Assembly (NCBI GenBank): GCA_016931085.1 | Contig: JAFGFO010000425.1 | Location: 1 to 30,088 of the forward strand | From: Thermoflexales bacterium | Lineage (GTDB): Bacteria > Chloroflexota > Anaerolineae > Fen-1058 | Reading direction: 5' to 3' | DNA: 30,088 nucleotides | Shown here: positions 15,665 through 21,154 of the stretch, piece by piece | How positions within the stretch are numbered: the first letter of the stretch is position 1 | How the letters are laid out: every line of letters starts with the position of its first letter | Notes under the pieces: model-generated | Databases searched by the model: none | What the model was told of the DNA's origin: nothing | The model's input: only the letters and a program-made list of their open reading frames with translations | Position numbers and translations under genes: made by a program

Positions 15665-16823
15665 TGTGAGACTCGCGATACTGCGGTTTTGATTCTTGGA
15701 CCTGATGCTCTCGCGCCAGGGCCTGTCCAAGCCGCCGATTGAGCAGCGCCAGGTTATAGCAGCACCGGGCACATTCCGCAAATCGCGGCGGCGTGCAGGC
15801 GGCGCGAAATTGCCGAAAGGCGTCCGAGAACCAGATTTCCTCCACGCTCTTGCGGCGGACGTTGCCCAGGCGGCCCAGCGGATGCTTGACGGTGTTGCAC
15901 CCCAGCACATCGCCATTTTCCCGAATGACCATGTAATACCATGGCTTGAAACAACGCTCGATCTGTAGCCGTTCCACGTAGCGGCATTGAGCGGCGTTGT
16001 CGACATCCTCGTCGCGGGTGCCGTAAATGTACAAGAAAGCCGGGTCAACTGACCAGCGATAGGGCGTATCTTGCTTGAGGATCGCGGGAGCGACCTCGTC
16101 GTTGTAGCGAAGGATGTCTTGTCGCGTCAGGACGTACGAAGCGGCTGGGCCGCGCGCGTTATCGCGTTGGGGAATAGCCGGGTTGAAGACGACTTGATCG
16201 ACGCCCAGCGATACAGCCTGGCTTACCAGCCTGGGCAGGTCCAGGACATTTTGCCGCATGACGACGGCATTCACGCGCACCGTCACGCGCCGGCCAAGCC
16301 GTCCGGCGGCCGACTGCACGGCCTGCAGCCCATCTACGGCGCGCTGCCACGTGCCCGGAACGCCGCGAATGGCGTCGTGCAGGCTGGCGCTGCCCGCGTC
16401 AAGCGAGAGATCGAGCTGGGCCAGCCCGGCCCTCACCAGCGCCTCCGCGCGCTGGCCGGTGAGGAGCGAGCCGTTGGTGATCAACGTGCACCTGACGCCC
16501 AGCCCGGCGGCATGCTCGACGATGGCATCCAGGTCTTGGCGCAGCATCGGCTCGCCGCCAAAGAGCTTGAGATGAGCCAGTCCCAATGACCTGGCCTGCT
16601 CGAGGAGGCGCGCTACCTCGTCCGTGCTCAACTCGTCCTGCGCGTCTCGTTCTTGCCAGGCCGTGCACATGGCGCAGCGCAAGTTGCAACGGCGGGTCAG
16701 GTACAGCTTGAGGTCGAGCAGGCGAAAGGGCCGCTTGCTTTCGACACACTGCGCCAACTCGCGCGCCAGTTCCGGATCGCGTTGGATGCTTTTGAGTAAG
16801 CTCATCGTTACCCATACGCCCAT
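15660..16823 (-). CDS. Radical SAM/SPASM protein 3
   Basis: A 387-aa enzyme starting at ATG 16823; Met7 (16805) is an alternative and neither has a strong ribosome-binding site. The cluster motif is CNLRCAMC (Cys46, Cys50, Cys53), then FGGEP (87-91) and LITNGS. The C-terminal SPASM part has Cys290 (RCFKPWYY), Cys308 (VLGCNT), Cys342, Cys350, Cys353 and Cys354 (ECARCC). The plan matches radical SAM 2 but the two are divergent paralogues. Candidate roles include peptide/protein modification or a step in glycan or cofactor synthesis; no precursor peptide or partner is evident. It is divergent from the cyclase gene and convergent with the glycosyltransferase gene. The last few residues run into a repeat. 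Confidence 0.9.
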   Translation of the reverse strand: MGVWVTMSLLKSIQRDPELARELAQCVESKRPFRLLDLKLYLTRRCNLRCAMCTAWQERDAQDELSTDEVARLLEQARSLGLAHLKLFGGEPMLRQDLDAIVEHAAGLGVRCTLITNGSLLTGQRAEALVRAGLAQLDLSLDAGSASLHDAIRGVPGTWQRAVDGLQAVQSAAGRLGRRVTVRVNAVVMRQNVLDLPRLVSQAVSLGVDQVVFNPAIPQRDNARGPAASYVLTRQDILRYNDEVAPAILKQDTPYRWSVDPAFLYIYGTRDEDVDNAAQCRYVERLQIERCFKPWYYMVIRENGDVLGCNTVKHPLGRLGNVRRKSVEEIWFSDAFRQFRAACTPPRFAECARCCYNLALLNRRLGQALAREHQVQESKPQYRESHT

Positions 16824-16832
16824 TTCTTGTGA

Positions 16833-16861
16833 TTGACTTTAGGTGTGCTTTATGATACCAT
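16833..16861 (+). promoter_or_regulatory. Possible sigma-70 promoter of the cyclase gene
   Basis: TTGACT (16833-16838) and TACCAT (16856-16861) are separated by 17 bp. The -35 is strong and the -10 moderate. It lies 45 bp before the cyclase ATG in an intergenic, AT-richer segment. Confidence 0.4.
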
Positions 16862-16905
16862 AGCTCGACCCATCGAGTCAAGCTACACCCACCAAGGAGG
16901 TAAAA

Positions 16906-18363
16906 ATGGACACACCCAGTCTCGTAAACGAACCGAACCTGGAACAAAAACTGCAAGCCCTGGGTCACTTCAAGCGGCTGGAGCCGGCGCTCGTGCAGCG
17001 CTTTGGCGAGTGGCTGCGCCCGCTGGACGATTGGCAGCTCTTTCGCATCAACCCGCTCCGCTTTGCACGGGAGCACGAGCTTGATACGGCCACCAGCCTC
17101 GACCTGTTCCTGCACGGTGCCAAGGTGGGACTGTTCGATCTGGCCTATAACATGGTCTGCCCTTATTGCGGGGCGGTCGAGTATTCCCACGCGGCGCTCG
17201 ACCAAATCGAGGCAGATCATTTCTTTTGCACCGTCTGCAAAGTGCCCATCCCCAGCACGCTTGACCAACAAGTACAGGTTTCTTTCGCGCTCAACCCGGC
17301 CGTGCACGCGCTGAACGTGGATCCCTACGCCGACGTGTGGGCTTATCTGCGCTACTATTTTTCCGAGGATTACGAACGCCAGCCGGCCATCCGCACACGG
17401 ATGGCGCAAAATGTGCGCGGCTTTGCTGCCGGCGCTCCTGATAGCGATTTACGTATCACATTCCAGGCTGAAGCCGGCCAAAGCTATCGCGCCACTTGCC
17501 TGGACTATCACACCTCGCTTTACCTGCACGTCGCCGACGAGACGACCACGCTGCAGCAAATCGTCGATGTCGATTTGCTGCCGGGCGGCCTGGCCCCCAA
17601 CGCCTTGACGCTCTCCGCTGGCGAAGTGACCTTGCTCATCCATAACCGGACGAAAAGCTTGGCCGGGGTGGATTTGTTCTTGCTTGACCCTGTCGTTAGC
17701 GAGGCCATGATGGCCGGCGAAGGCGCGAGTTGGCGCCCGTATCTCACCGGCAAAATGCTGCTCAACAACCAAACCTTCCGCGACCTCTTCCGCATCCAAA
17801 CCTTGGCCCCCGATCTCAAGCTTAATATTCGCAGCCTGACCATCATGTTTACCGACCTGAAAAACTCGACCGAGATCTACAAGCAAGTTGGTGATGTCGC
17901 CGCTTATAGCCTGGTGCAGGAACATTTCGATCACCTGACCGACGTCGTCCGCCGCCATGCCGGCTCGATCGTCAAGACCATGGGTGACGCGATCATGGCG
18001 ACTTTTTCCGACCCGCAGGCCGGTCTCCTGGCGGCTTTGGAGATGGTGCAAGCCATGGAGCACATGCGTCAACGTTTGCAAAGCGAAGGACGCGACTGGG
18101 GCATCAAGATTGGCCTGAACGAAGGCTCGGTCCTGGCCGTCAATGCCGACGATCGGCTCGACTACTTTGGGCAGAATGTCAACATCGCCGCGCGGGTGCA
18201 GGGGCTGGCGCAGGCTGGCGAAATCTGGTTGACCGAGCCGGTCTATGAGGCTCCGACCATTGCCGAGACCTTGGTGCAACACGGTTACCGCGCCCGCCAG
18301 CAATCCGCCCTGCTCAAGGGGATCGGCGAGCAGACGCTCGTTTACCAATGCCAGGGGGTGTAA
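16906..18363 (+). CDS. Class III adenylate cyclase with N-terminal zinc-binding DUF5939-like domain
   Basis: A 485-aa protein; AAGGAGG lies 6 nt before ATG 16906. Residues 1-300 resemble the DUF5939 region found before cyclase domains and contain CPYC (85-88) and CTVC (108-111), a probable zinc ribbon. The catalytic domain (about 310-485) has both metal-binding aspartates (Asp317 in MFTDLKNST, Asp361 in KTMGDAIMATF). Lys357 and Asp419 sit at the adenine-specifying positions, and Asn426 and Arg430 (NVNIAAR) at the transition-state positions. All key residues are present, so it should make cAMP from ATP as a dimer. No membrane helix is seen, so it is probably soluble. The N-terminal domain probably senses a signal (inference). 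Confidence 0.9.
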   Translation: MDTPSLVNEPNLEQKLQALGHFKRLEPALVQRFGEWLRPLDDWQLFRINPLRFAREHELDTATSLDLFLHGAKVGLFDLAYNMVCPYCGAVEYSHAALDQIEADHFFCTVCKVPIPSTLDQQVQVSFALNPAVHALNVDPYADVWAYLRYYFSEDYERQPAIRTRMAQNVRGFAAGAPDSDLRITFQAEAGQSYRATCLDYHTSLYLHVADETTTLQQIVDVDLLPGGLAPNALTLSAGEVTLLIHNRTKSLAGVDLFLLDPVVSEAMMAGEGASWRPYLTGKMLLNNQTFRDLFRIQTLAPDLKLNIRSLTIMFTDLKNSTEIYKQVGDVAAYSLVQEHFDHLTDVVRRHAGSIVKTMGDAIMATFSDPQAGLLAALEMVQAMEHMRQRLQSEGRDWGIKIGLNEGSVLAVNADDRLDYFGQNVNIAARVQGLAQAGEIWLTEPVYEAPTIAETLVQHGYRARQQSALLKGIGEQTLVYQCQGV

Positions 18364-18371
18364 TCCGAAAA

Positions 18372-18461
18372 TAAATCACGAATGACACGACTAGACGAAT
18401 TTCACGAAAGCCGGCTTTTAGCCTCATTCGTGTCATTCGTCCAGTCGGTGACATTCGTAAC
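18372..18461. repeat. Palindromic dispersed repeat (CACGAATGACACGACT type)
   Basis: The left arm (18377-18410) and right arm (18425-18461) are about 85% reverse-complementary. The left edge CGAAAATAAATCACGAA resembles that of the palindrome near 12815. It lies between convergent genes and supplies the C-terminal tail and stop of the RsbT-like gene. Confidence 0.8.
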
Positions 18462-18989
18462 TAAATTCTCGTCTATGTGGCACGGGGTGCTTGACCACTT
18501 GCGAACGCTCACGTGTATGCCGTGTCCCGGCTGGTTGTCGATGGCAAATTCGTCGCCCAGTTGGCACACAGAGAGTATCTGTTGCAGGTTGACGCTCCCC
18601 AATGAATCGCCCCTACCGGCTAATACCTTCGCCAGGTCGATCACTCCTGAGCGATGATTCCCAACGCTAATCTCCAGGCCCAATTGGGTTTCGCCTGGCT
18701 CGCTGCCGGCAAGAGCAGCTGGGGATGAGCTTGGATTCAGCGTGGGAAACGCGGAATCGATTGGGGTAGCAACGCGCTCCAAGCAGCTCAAGCTAAGCGT
18801 GCCTTCGCTGCCATGCCGTAGAGCATTAAAGCTCAACTCGATAATGATTGTTTCCAATTGGAGACGGTCGACATGTTTAAACCCGACTTTGTCCACCATC
18901 ACTCGTCCTAAACCGACGGCGGCATAAATGTCGGCTTCGGTGTGGAGCGGCAAAGTCGCTGTTTCTTTGATCTTGAGGGTAGGCGACAT
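18402..18989 (-). CDS. RsbT-like GHKL ATPase (anti-sigma regulatory type)
   Basis: A 195-aa protein taken from ATG 18989; no ribosome-binding site is clear, and the frame extends upstream through the OrfA-like gene only as a shadow. The order LHTEADIYAAVGLGRVMVDKVGF, then the N-box ELSFNALRHG (51-60), and the final GHGIHVSVRKW match the RsbT/HATPase_c_2 fold. The G1 region (about 107-118, ISVGNHRSGVIDLA) lacks the usual DxGxG, and a Ser/Pro/Ala-rich insert of about 30 residues (70-102) interrupts the sheet, so ATP binding may be weak or lost. Residues from about 177 on are encoded by a palindromic repeat. Possible role: switch protein in a partner-switching stress pathway; no RsbS/RsbR gene is nearby. 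Confidence 0.72.
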   Translation of the reverse strand: MSPTLKIKETATLPLHTEADIYAAVGLGRVMVDKVGFKHVDRLQLETIIIELSFNALRHGSEGTLSLSCLERVATPIDSAFPTLNPSSSPAALAGSEPGETQLGLEISVGNHRSGVIDLAKVLAGRGDSLGSVNLQQILSVCQLGDEFAIDNQPGHGIHVSVRKWSSTPCHIDENLVTNVTDWTNDTNEAKSRLS

Positions 18990-19077
18990 GTCGACGTTGT
19001 TCACACGCGAGTAGGGAGAGCGGCCCCACCGGCCATGAACGGGCAGGGCATCTGCCCTCACGTTTTGAGACGAGTCC

Positions 19078-19380
19078 TTACTCCGCCAGGCACAACTCGT
19101 GCAAAATCCGCAACTCGCGCCGCAAGCGGCTGTTTTCAGCCTCGAGTGACCTGACTCGCTCTTCGAGCGACTGGTCTTCACCTTGTGGGTGGGCCAGACT
19201 GGCCTGCCCAGCTTCGATGAACTGATCTTGCCATTGGCGATAACGTACCGGCGAAATGCCGGCCTCGCGACAGAGTTCTGTAACTGGGCGACGCCCGCTT
19301 AGTCCATCCAAGATGAGGTTAACCTTGCGGTCGATGGGCCAATGTCCTGAGCTTGTTGAAAGTTGAGTGGCAGTGTGCAT
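19078..19380 (-). CDS. Orphan IS3-OrfA-like HTH/coiled-coil protein
   Basis: A 100-aa protein from ATG 19380, with AAGGA 9 nt upstream. Residues 18-60 form a transposase-type helix-turn-helix (KVNLILDGLSGRRPVTELCREAGIS...YRQWQDQF). Residues 68-98 form a leucine/glutamate coiled coil (LEERVRSLEAENSRLRREL), as in OrfA of IS3-family elements. No OrfB integrase (DDE) gene follows, and no terminal inverted repeats were found around it. It is either the remnant of an insertion sequence or a domesticated DNA-binding protein. It is co-directional and closely spaced with the zinc-ribbon and pseudo-receiver genes (30 bp gap). Confidence 0.7.
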   Translation of the reverse strand: MHTATQLSTSSGHWPIDRKVNLILDGLSGRRPVTELCREAGISPVRYRQWQDQFIEAGQASLAHPQGEDQSLEERVRSLEAENSRLRRELRILHELCLAE

Positions 19381-19410
19381 TGAGATGTGTCCTTTCTACG
19401 CTGTAGCTTG

Positions 19411-19632
19411 TCAAACGGGCTTGGCCGGCACGTTGGCGGGCGCTTTGTGCGCCGCAGCCGTGCGGTCGCGGGCAACTGCGATGTTTGTGCTTGACCACGC
19501 TGCCGCTGTGGCCTGATCTTTTATCGGATGAGAGGCTTGTGCATTGGCCGCGAGCAGCGCGCGCGCTACACGGCATTGGCAGTCCAGGTATCCTGGTATG
19601 TAGTATTGCTTACAGCGACTACATTTGAGCAT
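19411..19632 (-). CDS. Small zinc-ribbon protein
   Basis: A 73-aa protein starting at ATG 19632; the very good GGGGAGGTGATC ribosome-binding site just upstream fixes this start against a longer frame. The N-terminus has CSRCKQYYIPGYLDCQC (Cys4, Cys7, Cys18, Cys20), a probable zinc knuckle. The rest is Ala-rich and probably disordered. It lies 29 bp after the pseudo-receiver gene. Function unknown; it may be an adaptor in the signalling operon. Confidence 0.65.
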   Translation of the reverse strand: MLKCSRCKQYYIPGYLDCQCRVARALLAANAQASHPIKDQATAAAWSSTNIAVARDRTAAAHKAPANVPAKPV

Positions 19633-19661
19633 GATCACCTCCCCAATTTTGCTGTATGGCT

Positions 19662-20162
19662 TCAACCCAGCCAGTATTCCGCCTGCCGCCCATAATCGAT
19701 GCGGCCGATCTTGCGGTTGGGCACTGTTTCCTGCTCCAAGCCGGTGGTTTTGTCGGCCTTGATTGTCAGCGCTGGAGGCTCTTTGACTTTCCCGTGCAAG
19801 ATTTCTTTGACTTTGTCGCAAAATGCATCGATGTCGAAGGGGAAATCCAGGTGGTGGACGACCCGGTTGGCTGGCACTTGGCGCTCTGAGCTATCCGAAA
19901 TAATGAGGATAGGGACAGATTTGAGCCGTCCGGTCAGCGACAGTTGGGATAGGGTTGTGATGGGGTCATTGCTTGGCGAGCTCATCGCCACAACGATCAG
20001 ATCCAAGTCGTCATCTTTGGCCTGGTTTTGCAGTTGCCAGTTGGCACTCGAGACGAGTCTCACGACCTTCATAGGACCTGTCAAGGTCAACTCTATGACC
20101 CTGGATAAGCCATTATGATCGCTCAACACAAGAACGCGTTTTCCGCTCAGACTTGCTGTCAT
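19662..20162 (-). CDS. Pseudo-receiver (degenerate response-regulator) protein
   Basis: A 166-aa protein starting at ATG 20162, with AGAGGG about 6 nt upstream. Residues 8-125 follow the CheY fold: KRVLVLSDHNGLSRVIELTL for beta1/alpha1, DLDLIVVAMSSPSNDP for beta3, PILIISDSS for beta4 and HLDFPFDIDAFCDKVKEIL for the beta5/alpha5 part. The phospho-acceptor Asp of beta3 is missing (VVAMSSP), and the conserved Lys of the KPF motif is replaced (FPF). It should therefore not be phosphorylated in the normal way. The C-terminal 40 residues are charged with no output domain. It may be a protein-interaction module for the neighbouring RsbT-like or kinase proteins (inference). Confidence 0.78.
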   Translation of the reverse strand: MTASLSGKRVLVLSDHNGLSRVIELTLTGPMKVVRLVSSANWQLQNQAKDDDLDLIVVAMSSPSNDPITTLSQLSLTGRLKSVPILIISDSSERQVPANRVVHHLDFPFDIDAFCDKVKEILHGKVKEPPALTIKADKTTGLEQETVPNRKIGRIDYGRQAEYWLG

Positions 20163-20437
20163 CGCTGCCCTCTACTGTCAACATTGGATAGGTGCAAACT
20201 TCCCCATATATACTATACTCACCTCACCTTCCAGGCGCCTTGTGCAGCACTGGTCCAGCTTTCAGAAACCTTCCAATTTTGGATCGTGAACACATAACAG
20301 GCTATTGGGGCAGAACACGCGGCCAGAACCGAGTTTTTGCAAAGCACCTCCAAGCGAAGCGTAGGAGGTTTGCCTTGCACCCCACAGGCGGAGGAAAAAA
20401 CTCAGTTTCTAAAAGTGTCTGCCCTGGGCGATCGCTT
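20163..20437. other. Intergenic region with a weak inverted repeat
   Basis: This 275-bp gap separates the response regulator end from the pseudo-receiver start. It holds an ACCTCC (20346-20351)/GGAGGT (20364-20369) hairpin with flanking GCAAA/TTTGC. An AT-rich TATATATACTATACT stretch near 20206-20220 could contain the pseudo-receiver promoter on the - strand. No gene is supported. Confidence 0.5.
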
Positions 20438-21154
20438 TTACAGTTCCTGGGGATAAGCGAGGATATAGCCTATGCCAGGCCTGGTATGGAGGTACTGCGG
20501 GTGGCGGGGATTGGGTTCTATCTTTTGGCGGAGGCGATGGACGACTTGCCACAACAGATGGTTATCTTGCTCGCCGCCGCCGCCCCATATTTTTTCCAGC
20601 AAATAACTGGGTATCACGACATGCCCGGCGTGCTTGGCCAACTCGCACAGTAGGCGATATTCGGTCGGGGTCAACTGGATCTCTTGATCGCGGACGAACA
20701 CGCGCCGCTGTGCGAAATCAACGTGCAGCTCACCGGCCTGGAAAACGGCTGGCTCGCCTGGCTGTTCTTGTTCAGAATACTCCTCGGCTCGCCGCAGAGC
20801 AGCCCGTACCCTGGCCAACAGCTCGTCAACGCTAAAGGGCTTGATCACGTAATCGTCCGCTCCCAGGTCCAGCCCCTTGACCTTGTTGGCGGTTTCTGCC
20901 AGGGCGGTGAGCATGATGATGGGTACGGTGGAGAACTCGCGAATGCGTTGGCATGCCTCGTAACCGTTCATATCGGGCATTTTGATGTCCAGCAGGATCA
21001 GGTCAGGCTCTTCGCGGGCGGCACACTCGACAGCCTGTCGCCCATTCGCTGCGGTCACGACCTGGTATCCACTGGCGTTCAAATTGATCTGTATGGCGCG
21101 CATGTACCTGGACTCGTCGTCTACAATCAGAATGCGAGTTTTGTTTTCACTCAT
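20438..21154 (-). CDS. OmpR/PhoB-family response regulator
   Basis: A 238-aa DNA-binding regulator. ATG 21154 overlaps the kinase stop by 4 bp (ATGA), which fixes the start and implies translational coupling. The receiver domain (about 6-120) has Asp12/Asp13, the phospho-acceptor Asp56 in LLDIKMPDMNG, Thr83 and Lys105 (IKPF), all intact. The C-terminal winged helix (about 140-236) has LTPTEYRLLCELAKHAG and the final TRPGIGYIL. It is the partner of the kinase at 21151-23964. Its target genes are unknown; the divergent acnA/icd genes are candidates by position only. Confidence 0.95.
   Translation of the reverse strand: MSENKTRILIVDDESRYMRAIQINLNASGYQVVTAANGRQAVECAAREEPDLILLDIKMPDMNGYEACQRIREFSTVPIIMLTALAETANKVKGLDLGADDYVIKPFSVDELLARVRAALRRAEEYSEQEQPGEPAVFQAGELHVDFAQRRVFVRDQEIQLTPTEYRLLCELAKHAGHVVIPSYLLEKIWGGGGEQDNHLLWQVVHRLRQKIEPNPRHPQYLHTRPGIGYILAYPQEL

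Noticed and set aside
18990..19181. N-terminal extension of the RsbT-like protein
   Set aside because: The extension overlaps the OrfA-like gene in another frame, is low complexity and has no family similarity; ATG 18989 fits the fold.
20346..20369. Intrinsic terminator of the response regulator
   Set aside because: The hairpin is short with a 12-nt loop, and on the - strand it is followed by A rather than T residues.
20192..20653. 153-codon + strand frame over the response regulator end
   Set aside because: It is a shadow of the DNA-binding domain on the opposite strand with no coding evidence of its own.
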